The position numbers were made by a program, and so were the translations under genes. A stretch of DNA of 50,346 bases from an uncultured Pelagibacteraceae bacterium (GTDB lineage: Bacteria > Pseudomonadota > Alphaproteobacteria > Pelagibacterales > Pelagibacteraceae), in NCBI GenBank assembly GCA_902532595.1, contig CACAIN010000003.1:1-50346 (forward strand), in the 5' to 3' direction. The notes beneath the pieces were generated by a model that was not told the DNA's origin, searched no databases, and saw only the letters and a list, made by a program, of their open reading frames with translations. Positions 38,917 to 48,128 of this stretch are shown one piece after another (the first letter of the stretch is position 1; every line of letters starts with the position of its first letter).

Positions 38917-39383
38917 CCCATAATTCCTATATATTTTAAAAATGGATCTCTAAGATAAACTTGTAATACGCCATGAAGCAAATACATAAATATTGCGACA
39001 AAAGGAAAAGAAAAAATAAAAATCAGTTTCCATCTTCTTTCACCTAAAAAATAATAAGATAAAACTAAAAATAAGGACGTAGATAAAAAGAAACCAACTT
39101 TAAGAATGGTAATTCCATAAAAAATTACAGCTAATACCAAAAGTATTGTTTTTTTAAATTCTAAATATTTAGTCTCAACTTCTATTGGATTACGATCTGG
39201 CAAAACTAATTTTAATCCAGAAAAAAACATTCCAGCATAACCTAAGTAAATAGGAAAGGTTTTGGCATTAAAAGGGGAATCTTCATCAAAAGAAAAAACT
39301 TGTATTTGATGAGCTGAATAAAGGTAAAAAGCGGATAAAACAAAGAAGAGCAGTGAGATTATTTTTACTGAATTAATTTTCAC
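38913..39383 (-). CDS. tctB: Tripartite tricarboxylate transporter TctB family protein
   Basis: Small four-helix-like protein between tctC and tctA; 'DSPFNAKTFPIYLGYAGMFFSGLKL'. Confidence 0.88.
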   Translation of the reverse strand: MKINSVKIISLLFFVLSAFYLYSAHQIQVFSFDEDSPFNAKTFPIYLGYAGMFFSGLKLVLPDRNPIEVETKYLEFKKTILLVLAVIFYGITILKVGFFLSTSLFLVLSYYFLGERRWKLIFIFSFPFVAIFMYLLHGVLQVYLRDPFLKYIGIMG

Positions 39384-39417
39384 TGCTCTCCCTATAAGTT
39401 TAAAAAACTAAAATAAA

Positions 39418-40398
39418 CTAAATTACTCCTAATTCTTTCATTAAATTTGTCATTTCTTTAGTTTGTTTTTTTAAGAAACTAACAAATTTTCTGTCTGGAT
39501 TGTAAATGTTTACCCAAGCATTTCTTTTTCTAACTGCTTCCCATTCAGGTGTTTTTTGAACATCACCTAACATTTTAGCAATTTTTTTCTTGTCTCCGCC
39601 GCTCATACCTGGAGGGCCAAAAAATCCTCTCCAGTTAACGAATTGAACATCATAACCTTGTTCCTTTAATGTAGGAACTTCAGGTGCATCTGAAACTCTT
39701 TTAGGTGCAGTGATTCCAATAATTCTTACTTGATCTCTTGCTCCCATAACTTCTCCCAAACCAGTCGAAAGAATTTGAGTTTCGCCAGATAGAAGTCCAG
39801 CTAAGGCTTTTCCTCCAGCATCATACGGAACGTAAACAACTTTATTTGCATCTGCTCCAGCTTTCTTAAATGCTAAAGCACCAATTAAATGGTCCATGCT
39901 TCCTCTTACAGAACCACCAGCCATTTTAATTGATTTAGGATTAGCATTATATGCATCCACAACATCTTTAAATGTTTTATAAGGCGAGTTTTTAGCTACA
40001 GCTATTGCACCGTAGTCACCTATTACTCCAGCAATTGGAACAACATCTTTATAAGATAGAACTCCTGAACCTTTCACATAACCTTTATGTCTTGTGATAG
40101 ATCTTAGTACTAATGGTGTTGATTGAACTAGTACTGTTCCTGCTGGTTTCGTATTGATCATGTAAGATAGAGCTTTTCCTCCACCACCACCTGACATATT
40201 TTCAAACGATGCGCTTTTTAAAAAACCAGCTTTAGTTAATGCTTCTCCAGTTCCTCTAGCAGTTCCATCCCAGCCACCACCAGCACCACCGCCAATTACA
40301 AAGTGTAATTTGTCGATAGCAAATGATGTGCTTGAAATTGATGATAAAAGAACAGTAGCAAATACTAAGCTAATTAATTTTTTGAATTTACTTAACAT
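39418..40398 (-). CDS. tctC: Tripartite tricarboxylate transporter substrate-binding protein TctC
   Basis: Signal peptide; 'LHFVIGGGAGGGWDGTARGTGEALTKAG', 'SFENMSGGGGGKALSYMI', 'EVPTLKEQGYDVQFVNWRGFFGPPG'. Confidence 0.95.
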   Translation of the reverse strand: MLSKFKKLISLVFATVLLSSISSTSFAIDKLHFVIGGGAGGGWDGTARGTGEALTKAGFLKSASFENMSGGGGGKALSYMINTKPAGTVLVQSTPLVLRSITRHKGYVKGSGVLSYKDVVPIAGVIGDYGAIAVAKNSPYKTFKDVVDAYNANPKSIKMAGGSVRGSMDHLIGALAFKKAGADANKVVYVPYDAGGKALAGLLSGETQILSTGLGEVMGARDQVRIIGITAPKRVSDAPEVPTLKEQGYDVQFVNWRGFFGPPGMSGGDKKKIAKMLGDVQKTPEWEAVRKRNAWVNIYNPDRKFVSFLKKQTKEMTNLMKELGVI

Positions 40399-40466
40399 TT
40401 GTCCTCCCTATGTTTGTTAATATTTTAATTAAAATGAATTAATTACAAAGAGTCAATAAACTTGTC

Positions 40467-41360
40467 TTAAAAAAAAGTCCCTCTAATTCTCAATAATTCT
40501 CTTGATAACCCACTATGCTCACGAAAAGGTTTTCTTCCATGAAGCCAAAAATAATTATTAGAGAAAATTGTTGATCCAACTGGTAAAGGAGAGATTATCT
40601 TTTTTTTACTTTCTTCTAGAGAGTCAGACAATTTTTGCAAAAACAAACCCTGCTTCATATTTTTGGGCTCTGGAAATTGATCGATATAAGAAATAATTGG
40701 TTTACCATCTTTATCTGTTGAAAAAACTGGATGTTCGACTTTATATTCAATATTCTTACTTTGTGGAGATCCCCAAGTAAAATTTTCTTGGCCTACTGGA
40801 TCTTTGCTAAGCTCTTCTAAATGTTCCCAGTCATCTAAATGTAAAATCACGCTTTCTCCTCCTGAAACATTTTGCTCTTCCATTTTTGTCATGATTAACC
40901 AATCAGTCTTTTCTTTTACATAAGTGCCATCAGTATGAAGGTCTAAATTCGTGTAAGCTTTTCTTAAATAAGAATCACTACTGTCTTGGTGTTTTACATA
41001 AAATCTTGCATAATATTTACCACTCATAGAATCAAAATTTGGGACTCCAACAAGATAAGCTAATCCAGTTGAAAGTTTTACGAGAAAATCTTTATCGAAT
41101 TTTTTATTATTAATCTCAGGTTCTATGATTACGGTGCCGGTATTTCTATCTTTTAATATCTCAATTAATGTTTTGCCAAGCTTATTTTCAAAAACTTCAT
41201 CTAAACTTTTCGCTAAGCTAAATCTTGAAAAAGGCTTATATTCTAAAGATGTTACTGTGTGTTTCTTAAATGGAAAAATTAATCTATCTAAGTCTTTTTC
41301 GTTTAAATTAATAATTTTGATACGATTTGAATTTTTGTGATGTTTAATGGTAAAACTCAT
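40467..41360 (-). CDS. glaH: Fe(II)/2-oxoglutarate-dependent oxygenase, CsiD/GlaH-like (glutarate 2-hydroxylase)
   Basis: Recognisable similarity from memory to E. coli CsiD: 'LEYKPFSRFSLAKSLDEV', 'NFDSMSGKYYARFYVKHQDSSDSYLRKAY', 'DLHTDGTYVKEKTDWLIMTKMEEQNVSGGESVILHLDDWEHL', 'YIDQFPEPK', 'NNYFWLHGRKPF'. HxD...H iron ligands present. Confidence 0.85.
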   Translation of the reverse strand: MSFTIKHHKNSNRIKIINLNEKDLDRLIFPFKKHTVTSLEYKPFSRFSLAKSLDEVFENKLGKTLIEILKDRNTGTVIIEPEINNKKFDKDFLVKLSTGLAYLVGVPNFDSMSGKYYARFYVKHQDSSDSYLRKAYTNLDLHTDGTYVKEKTDWLIMTKMEEQNVSGGESVILHLDDWEHLEELSKDPVGQENFTWGSPQSKNIEYKVEHPVFSTDKDGKPIISYIDQFPEPKNMKQGLFLQKLSDSLEESKKKIISPLPVGSTIFSNNYFWLHGRKPFREHSGLSRELLRIRGTFF

Positions 41361-41392
41361 ACATTAAGTTTACCTGATATTAAGCTTTCTGC

Positions 41393-41731
41393 CTAAATAT
41401 TATTTAATAAAGCTAAAAAAAATGCTGATATAATTGTTGGTATTACAAGATTTTTTTTTGATTTTATAAATATAAAGATGCAACACACCAACACTACTAA
41501 ACGATATATAAGATCTGAATCAGATAATACTCCTGCAGGAAATATTATCATTCTACCTAAAAGAGCAGCCAAAGTGGAATAAGCTACACAGTTAAACCAC
41601 TGAAATATTTTAGATTTAACACTTACTTTTTCTGATGTTAGAGCTCCCATAAAACGAGAAATAAATGTTGCTAATGAAGTTGCGATAATTGCTAAAATTA
41701 TTATTTGACTACTTTCCATTTTTTTCTCCAA
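41393..41731 (-). CDS. azlD: AzlD family branched-chain amino acid transport protein
   Basis: Small hydrophobic protein overlapping azlC; 'TSLATFISRFMGAL', 'FQWFNCVAYSTLAALLGRMI'. Confidence 0.85.
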   Translation of the reverse strand: MEKKMESSQIIILAIIATSLATFISRFMGALTSEKVSVKSKIFQWFNCVAYSTLAALLGRMIIFPAGVLSDSDLIYRLVVLVCCIFIFIKSKKNLVIPTIISAFFLALLNNI

Positions 41732-42413
41732 ATAAAAATGCTACAGTTCCTGCAATAAGACCTGCAAACAATAAAGCCCACTCACTTGAAACCGTATAAA
41801 TTACAGGGCCTAATATTGTTCCCACAACAACTGCAATAGAAATACTTAAATTTTTCATGGCGCCTATCATCATACAAAAGAAATAAACTGGATTAACAAT
41901 TGCTAATCCAATTAGCATATCTTTGTTTAAATAATCAGCTGAAAGATAGCCAGCCATTGTCATTAATATTGCAGTAGTCCAGGTTCCTATACCTATGCCT
42001 ATCCAAAAATCTATTCTATGTTTTTTATCTATTTTTTTATAACCATCTTTTGCAATCAACCATGACGTAACAGCCAAAAAATGACACGATAAATAATATT
42101 TCCATTTTGGTTGTTTATTATGCTCAAGCAATGGAAATAAAGAAACTGTCATAGGATAAAGCCGAAAATTAACTAACCAAACTGCGATAAATATATTTAC
42201 TAATGAGGCTCCTACTAGCAATGACTCTGCCATAACTAACTGCCCTGGAAGTGCGTAAGTAAAAAAACTTGATGCAGCACTTTGTTGTAAATTAAAACCA
42301 GCATCTTTTAATAATGCGCCTAACGCAATAAAACATGCTGCTAATGGGATAGCGGGACTTTTAGAGCCTTTAAGAGATTTTAAACCTTGAAAAAAGACTT
42401 TAGAGTTTATCAT
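41709..42413 (-). CDS. azlC: AzlC family ABC-independent permease/exporter subunit
   Basis: 'IPLAACFIALGALLKDAGFNLQQSAASSFFTYALPGQLVMAESLL', 'NFRLYPMTVSLFPLL'. Confidence 0.88.
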   Translation of the reverse strand: MINSKVFFQGLKSLKGSKSPAIPLAACFIALGALLKDAGFNLQQSAASSFFTYALPGQLVMAESLLVGASLVNIFIAVWLVNFRLYPMTVSLFPLLEHNKQPKWKYYLSCHFLAVTSWLIAKDGYKKIDKKHRIDFWIGIGIGTWTTAILMTMAGYLSADYLNKDMLIGLAIVNPVYFFCMMIGAMKNLSISIAVVVGTILGPVIYTVSSEWALLFAGLIAGTVAFLFGEKNGK

Positions 42414-43195
42414 CCACCGAGGAATAGTCTTCCTACATCTGGATTTTTTAATAGATCATCACCTTTGCCAGCGATTGCAGTTTGTCCTGAAACTAAAACA
42501 TACCCAATATCAGCAAACTCTAAACCTTTTTTTGCATTTTGCTCTACAAGTATAATTGTCTTTTTCTCAGCTTTTTGAAGATCATCTAAAATTTCGAAAA
42601 CCATGCTTATATATTTAGGTTCTAAACCAATAGAAGGTTCATCCACTAATAAAACTGAAGGTTTCATAACTAAAGCTCTAGAGATTTCTAATAATCTTCT
42701 TTCTCCACCAGATAAAACTTTAGCAGGCTGATTTCTTCTATTTCTTAATCTTTCATATTTTTGAAAAATTCTCTCCGCTTCTTCATAGGCTTCATCCTGT
42801 TTATCTTTAATGTACCCGCCCATTAAAAGATTTTCCTCTACTGTCATATCTGGAAACACTGAATTATCTTGTAAGATATAAGCAATACCTACTTTGCTTA
42901 ATTTTTGTGCTGGAGTTAATTTTGTAATTTCATTCCCTTCTAATTCAATTTTTCCATCAAAAATATTTGTGAAACCGTAAATAGAATGAAGTATTGTAGA
43001 TTTTCCTGCACCGTTAGGTCCTATTAAACACAACGACTGTGCCTTACTAACTGTTAAATCAAAATTGTGAAGTATCTCCATTTTTCCATAACCAGCGTTT
43101 AAACCTCTAATAGTTAGGTGAACATCGTTTGGAGATAATTTATTAATCTCCTCTAAACCGGGCGCTTTACCCAAAACATCATATTGATTTGCCAT
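42410..43195 (-). CDS. livF: Branched-chain amino acid ABC transporter ATP-binding protein (LivF-type), second system
   Basis: Walker A 'GPNGAGKST', 'LSGGERRLLEISRALVMKPSVLLVDEPSIGL'. Confidence 0.93.
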   Translation of the reverse strand: MANQYDVLGKAPGLEEINKLSPNDVHLTIRGLNAGYGKMEILHNFDLTVSKAQSLCLIGPNGAGKSTILHSIYGFTNIFDGKIELEGNEITKLTPAQKLSKVGIAYILQDNSVFPDMTVEENLLMGGYIKDKQDEAYEEAERIFQKYERLRNRRNQPAKVLSGGERRLLEISRALVMKPSVLLVDEPSIGLEPKYISMVFEILDDLQKAEKKTIILVEQNAKKGLEFADIGYVLVSGQTAIAGKGDDLLKNPDVGRLFLGG

Positions 43196-43929
43196 TACTG
43201 CGCTCCTAAATAAGCATCAACTACTCGCTTATCATTTTTAATTTGATCAGGTGAACCTTCAGCTAACATTTTTCCGTGTGCTAGACAGAAAATTTTTTGA
43301 GCTAAACTCATAATCACTCTCATATTATGTTCTATAACTAATAAAGTTATCCCGTAATCTTTATTAACTTTAATTAATCTATCAATAATTCCATTTATTA
43401 AAGTTGGATTAATTCCAGCTGTTGGTTCATCTAATAAAAGCATTTTCGGTTCGTTCATTAGAGCCATTGCTAGTTCTAATAATTTTTGTTGTCCAAATGA
43501 TAGGTCTCCTGCTCTCAAATTTCTCTTTTGATAAAGTCCTACAAAGTTTAAAATATTTTCTGCTTTCTCAGTAAGTTCAATAGGGATCTTTGCAAATATA
43601 AATCCAGAATCACTAGCCTTGTGGCTAATTAACATATTTTCAATACAATTAAGTTTTGAATAAATTCTTGTTTGTTGGAATGTTCTTAGTAAACCAAGTT
43701 TAGCTACAGCTGGAACAGGCATTTCTGAAACCTCTGTATTATCAAAAATTATTGAACCTTGATCAATTGGATGGGTCCCAACTATTGAATTAAATAAAGT
43801 TGTCTTACCAGAGCCATTGGGCCCTATTAAACCGACTATTGATCCTTGCTCTACAGAAACAGAAATGTCTACATTAGCTTGCACTCCACCAAAAGATTTA
43901 CTTACATTTTTAACTTCTAAAATACTCAT
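43195..43929 (-). CDS. livG: Branched-chain amino acid ABC transporter ATP-binding protein (LivG-type), second system
   Basis: Walker A 'GPNGSGKTT', 'LSFGQQKLLELAMALMNEPKMLLLDEPTAGINP'. Confidence 0.93.
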   Translation of the reverse strand: MSILEVKNVSKSFGGVQANVDISVSVEQGSIVGLIGPNGSGKTTLFNSIVGTHPIDQGSIIFDNTEVSEMPVPAVAKLGLLRTFQQTRIYSKLNCIENMLISHKASDSGFIFAKIPIELTEKAENILNFVGLYQKRNLRAGDLSFGQQKLLELAMALMNEPKMLLLDEPTAGINPTLINGIIDRLIKVNKDYGITLLVIEHNMRVIMSLAQKIFCLAHGKMLAEGSPDQIKNDKRVVDAYLGAQ

Positions 43930-44981
43930 TTTAATTCCACCTGTGCTTTACGATCTTTTTCATCAATTACTTCACCAAATCTTTCAGGATATTTTTCTCT
44001 TAACCAACCCATTAAACCTTCTGGAAAATAAACTACGATCACAACAATTAAAACTCCTAGCGCAACATATTGCCAGCCCAATATTAATGTCCAAAGACCT
44101 TCTTTTAAAACATGAAATAAAGATGCTCCAATTATAGGTCCCCATAAAGTTCCTTTACCACCGAGTATTGCCATAAGAACCATGAATACTCCCATCTCTC
44201 TTCCATCAAATGCAACATCAGTTGAGTCTATATATCCAATTAGTCCTCCCATAATTCCCCCAGCAAGACCACAGAAAAATGCAGAAACCATCCAGCCAAC
44301 AATTTTATATTTCATTGTTTGAATGCCCATGGCCTCTGCTTTATCCTCATTATCTCTTATCGCATTTAAAATTAATCTAAATCTAGAACCGTAAATAAAT
44401 TTAACAAAAACAAAAGTTGCAATTAACATAATGAAACTTAGAAAATAAAAAAACTTTCCTCTAGCTTCAGGATCAACAATATCTTTTGGGAAAGGCGGAG
44501 TAGTAAAGCCTTGACCTGCTCCGATAATTTCTATTCCTCCAGCAATTTCACCTGCTGCAATTCCTAAACCCAAAGTACAAATTGCAAAATAATGACCTCT
44601 TAATCCTAATATGGCGTAACCTATAAGACCTGCAACAATTGTTGGTATAATAGCAGCAACTAATAAACCAACACCTATTCCTTGAAAATATTGTGCTGTT
44701 GTGTGCACAAATGTTTTTTCACCACCACTTTCTGTCCATTCTGCTAATGGAAAGAACATACCAACTTGAACTGAGGCAGTTAGATACATTCCAAGACCAT
44801 AGAAAAGAATATTTCCAAAAGAATTATAGCCCATTTCTCCCCCTTGTAGGTTCCAAGTCATTGCCAATACTATCAAAACACAGAGAATTGTTAGCTGAAC
44901 TTTAAAAGCAGAAAATAAATAAGGTGCTGCTAAACCTAAGATAATTAAACCAGAGTATAAAATTAAATCTTTTTGTTTCAT
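43926..44981 (-). CDS. livM: Branched-chain amino acid ABC transporter permease (LivM-type), second system
   Basis: 'GEMGYNSFGNILFYGLGMYLTASVQVG', 'LRGHYFAICTLGLGIAAGE', 'RFRLILNAIRDNEDKAEAMGI'. Confidence 0.93.
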   Translation of the reverse strand: MKQKDLILYSGLIILGLAAPYLFSAFKVQLTILCVLIVLAMTWNLQGGEMGYNSFGNILFYGLGMYLTASVQVGMFFPLAEWTESGGEKTFVHTTAQYFQGIGVGLLVAAIIPTIVAGLIGYAILGLRGHYFAICTLGLGIAAGEIAGGIEIIGAGQGFTTPPFPKDIVDPEARGKFFYFLSFIMLIATFVFVKFIYGSRFRLILNAIRDNEDKAEAMGIQTMKYKIVGWMVSAFFCGLAGGIMGGLIGYIDSTDVAFDGREMGVFMVLMAILGGKGTLWGPIIGASLFHVLKEGLWTLILGWQYVALGVLIVVIVVYFPEGLMGWLREKYPERFGEVIDEKDRKAQVELK

Positions 44982-44983
44982 TT

Positions 44984-45853
44984 TTAATGTTGACCCTCTT
45001 TAAAGTTTTTATAACGGTTATAAGTGCACCAAGTTCTTTTCTTAGATACTTTTTGTAATTTTTTATGAGAATATCTATCTCTCCATTTATAATCAGGGTT
45101 AGGCGCGATACCTCTTCCAACTTCTGCGGCCATAGCACATTTTAATTCGACCGGATTAAAAGGTGTATCTGAAGCTGGTGTTAAAAAAACCAAGTCTTTC
45201 ATATCTGGGCAGGCAGGATCTCCGTGATCATATATACTACCCAATTTGTATTTATCACCACCCTCGGGTCCTCCAACGATTGTATTTCTAATATGACTAC
45301 CTCCGTAATTTCCTTTATTACACGTCCAAGCAAAACCAGCCACGTGAGCTAATTCATGCAGTGTCATAATACTTCTTTTTGCTTTATTACCAATGTATTT
45401 ACTTTTTAAAAATATGTATCCATGATGAACGGATCCTTGACCACCATCTCGATGACCAACATCAACCCATGAAAAATAAAGTTTATTTGGATCATTAAAT
45501 CCATTTTTTGTAAGAAAAGCATCTGGATAGTTCATTCCATAATTTCCTTTGTATTTTTTATCAAAACGAACAAACGAGATATCTAGTTTTCCATCTTTTC
45601 TCATATCATATCTAAATTTTTGTTTTCCCTTTGTCATTTCAAAAAATTTTTCATTAATTTCCATGAGTTCAGCTTCCATTTTTCCATTAATATCCCACTC
45701 CCTGTCTTTGCTATCTTTATTTAACAAGTATATGAAATGAACTTGTGGATCATTTGTTACATCTGGCTGATCTTTAAAAAATCTACCTGGTTTTTCATCA
45801 GCAAATGCAGATGAAACCATTAACAAAGTTAAAAATAAAATAATTTTTCTCAT
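44984..45853 (-). CDS. Secreted zincin-like protein with HExxH motif, function unknown
   Basis: Signal peptide 'MRKIILFLTLLMVSSAFADE'; 'SIMTLHELAHVAGFAWTCNKG' (HExxH at 45326-45358); four downstream Cys (WTC, PAC, LKC, TWC). Confidence 0.75.
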   Translation of the reverse strand: MRKIILFLTLLMVSSAFADEKPGRFFKDQPDVTNDPQVHFIYLLNKDSKDREWDINGKMEAELMEINEKFFEMTKGKQKFRYDMRKDGKLDISFVRFDKKYKGNYGMNYPDAFLTKNGFNDPNKLYFSWVDVGHRDGGQGSVHHGYIFLKSKYIGNKAKRSIMTLHELAHVAGFAWTCNKGNYGGSHIRNTIVGGPEGGDKYKLGSIYDHGDPACPDMKDLVFLTPASDTPFNPVELKCAMAAEVGRGIAPNPDYKWRDRYSHKKLQKVSKKRTWCTYNRYKNFKEGQH

Positions 45854-46743
45854 TTTAAATATTCTCTTTTTTTTGAAAGCTTAAATCTTCTGTAAACTAA
45901 GATAAGAACTAACAGCATAAATACTGCTCCAATTCTAAATTCTGTTCCTAAAATATAATCTGCAAATTCTTCAAATAGTCCTAATCCCATTCCTGAAATT
46001 GCTACCGCTGGTAAATTACCAAGGCCTGCTACGATTACTATCATGAAAGATCTAACTGTATAAGGAAGTCCTACATAAGGGTGAAGAGTAAGAGTGATTG
46101 AGATTAGAGCTCCAGCAATTCCACATAACGCAGCGTTTATACCAAATGTTGCGGCATAAACTTTTTCTGTATCTACACCAAGAATTTTTGCAGCTCTAGC
46201 ATTTTGCGCTGTAGCTCTTATAGCTCGTCCAAGTTTAGATTTTTTCATATAAACAACCAAAGCTATTGCGTATAAAACACTTATAAAAGCTGAGAATATT
46301 TTTGAATTTGGTAGGGTAACTGAATTATCAAATAACATTGTTGTTCCATATTCTGATTGCGCTACTACAACATCTGCACCGAATATAAAATTCATTAATT
46401 GTTGAAATACAATGGCAATACCAAAAGTTGCTAAAATCGAAATGAAAAGATCTCTATCTACTACTTTATTAATAACAAGTTTATATAATCCCCATCCAAC
46501 AAAAAACATTATAATTGGAGATACGATTACTCCCCAGGCTGGATGTATCCCTGCAAGGTACATGCTATAAGCTATGTACCCTCCCAAAATTACTAAATCT
46601 CCTTGAGCAATATTAATTATATTCATTACTCCCCACTGAAGAGCCATACCATATGCTATTAAAGCAAATAAAATTCCAAGAAGAATTCCGTCCAAAGATG
46701 CTTGAACCATTAAAATCGGTGCTTTAAAAATTAAAAAATCCAT
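45850..46743 (-). CDS. livH: Branched-chain amino acid ABC transporter permease (LivH-type), second system
   Basis: 'DGILLGILFALIAYGMALQWGVMNIINIAQGDLVILGGYIAY', 'GRAIRATAQNARAAKILGVDTEKVYAATFG'; overlaps the HExxH gene by 4 bp. Confidence 0.94.
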   Translation of the reverse strand: MDFLIFKAPILMVQASLDGILLGILFALIAYGMALQWGVMNIINIAQGDLVILGGYIAYSMYLAGIHPAWGVIVSPIIMFFVGWGLYKLVINKVVDRDLFISILATFGIAIVFQQLMNFIFGADVVVAQSEYGTTMLFDNSVTLPNSKIFSAFISVLYAIALVVYMKKSKLGRAIRATAQNARAAKILGVDTEKVYAATFGINAALCGIAGALISITLTLHPYVGLPYTVRSFMIVIVAGLGNLPAVAISGMGLGLFEEFADYILGTEFRIGAVFMLLVLILVYRRFKLSKKREYLK

Positions 46744-46753
46744 AAAAATTAAT

Positions 46754-46790
46754 CTTAAAAAAAATGCCCCCTAAAACTTAGGGGGCATTT
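46754..46790 (-). terminator. Strong hairpin with U-tract between the SBP and livH
   Basis: 13-bp stem aaatgccccctaa(46762-46774)/ttagggggcattt(46778-46790), 3-nt loop; minus-strand RNA continues into 8 U. Confidence 0.88.
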
Positions 46791-46807
46791 GAAAATACTA
46801 ATTTAGA

Positions 46808-48049
46808 TTAGCTTCTTTCAGACCACTTAGGTATTGGGTGGTAGAACTTGTCAGAAGCCCATTTAGTTGGAGCAACAACTTTATTCTCACACACATCACC
46901 TTTACATCTTACTTGGAACAAGATCATTGGTTTAGCAGTGTTTTGACCACCAGGACCAAATTTAATGTTTCCATAGAAAGTTTGCATTTCAGTAGTTTTA
47001 AGAGCATCTCTTACTTTATCTCTGTCAAAAGAATTTGCTCTTTCGAACGCATCTTTAAACACTAGTAAAGCAGCAGATGATTCAGCTGATTGGTAAGGTG
47101 GAGCATAACCAAACTCTTTTTTAAAGTCTTTGTCATACTTTTTACCAGAGCCAAAAAACTTATCTTTGTAACTTAAGTTTTTATGCCATTGAGAAGCGCA
47201 CAATGCGTATTCTGATTTCTTTCCATGTTGTTTAGAAAGTTTTGCAGCATCACAGTGTGTCATCGCTAACATAGGTACATCAACTTTCATTTCAGATATT
47301 TGTCTGATTGCAGTTAATGCGCCTTTAGTGTGACCAGATACTACTAATACATCAGGCTTAGTTGCTTTAACTTTAGCTAATGTAGCAGCCATATCATTTA
47401 ACTCTTTTGGCAATTTGTCATCAATAATGATTGTAGATCCAGTTCTCTTTGCTGCATCTAAAATACCTAGTCTCACATCTTGAGAGAAGGCATCTTGTTC
47501 AAATGCTTGAGCAATTTTCACTGGCTTACCACCATTTTTTTCAACAGCAAGATCGATTGCTACTTCAAGGTATTGGTTGGCAGGTGATAACACTGCAAAC
47601 AAATATTTGTATCCTTTAGTAAATAAAGATCTAGATGCACCATTTGCTTCAACCATAGGAATTTTATATTTCTCGGTTACTGGTGCAATGGCTTTCGTTA
47701 AACCTGAACTGTATGGTCCAAGCATATAATGAACGCCATCTTGTTTAATTAATCTTTCAGCTAACTGAGCAGCTCTTTTAGGATTTGATTCATCGTCATA
47801 ATAAATGATTTCAAATTTATAAGATTTTCCTCCAACTTTTACTCCACCCATTTTATTGATTCTTTCAACGGCCATGTTGTAACCGTTTTGAGTGTGTACT
47901 CCATTAGAAGAATATTTTCCTGTAAGAGATATTGCAGAACCTAACACGATGTATTCACCTTCAACTTTTGCAAAAGAAGAAGAGATACTTGCTAGTGTTA
48001 AAGTTATAGCTGAAATAAATATAGTAAATAGTTTTACTAGTTTATTCAT
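46808..48049 (-). CDS. Branched-chain-amino-acid-type ABC transporter substrate-binding protein, second system
   Basis: Signal peptide; 'VLGSAISLTGKYSSNGVHTQNGYNMAVERINKMGGV', 'YDDESNPKRAAQLAERLI', 'MLGPYSSGLTKAIAPVTEKYKIPMVEANG'. Confidence 0.94.
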   Translation of the reverse strand: MNKLVKLFTIFISAITLTLASISSSFAKVEGEYIVLGSAISLTGKYSSNGVHTQNGYNMAVERINKMGGVKVGGKSYKFEIIYYDDESNPKRAAQLAERLIKQDGVHYMLGPYSSGLTKAIAPVTEKYKIPMVEANGASRSLFTKGYKYLFAVLSPANQYLEVAIDLAVEKNGGKPVKIAQAFEQDAFSQDVRLGILDAAKRTGSTIIIDDKLPKELNDMAATLAKVKATKPDVLVVSGHTKGALTAIRQISEMKVDVPMLAMTHCDAAKLSKQHGKKSEYALCASQWHKNLSYKDKFFGSGKKYDKDFKKEFGYAPPYQSAESSAALLVFKDAFERANSFDRDKVRDALKTTEMQTFYGNIKFGPGGQNTAKPMILFQVRCKGDVCENKVVAPTKWASDKFYHPIPKWSERS

Positions 48050-48128
48050 TAGTTCCCCTTTGTTAATTAATTAATTAATTTGAAATATTTAAGCAAGAAA
48101 TGAGGACGAAGACAACAGTAAGAATAAA

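Noticed and set aside
44902-45138. 78-aa minus-strand ORF spanning the HExxH gene/livM junction
   Set aside because: Overlaps two well-supported same-strand genes in another frame; no domain.
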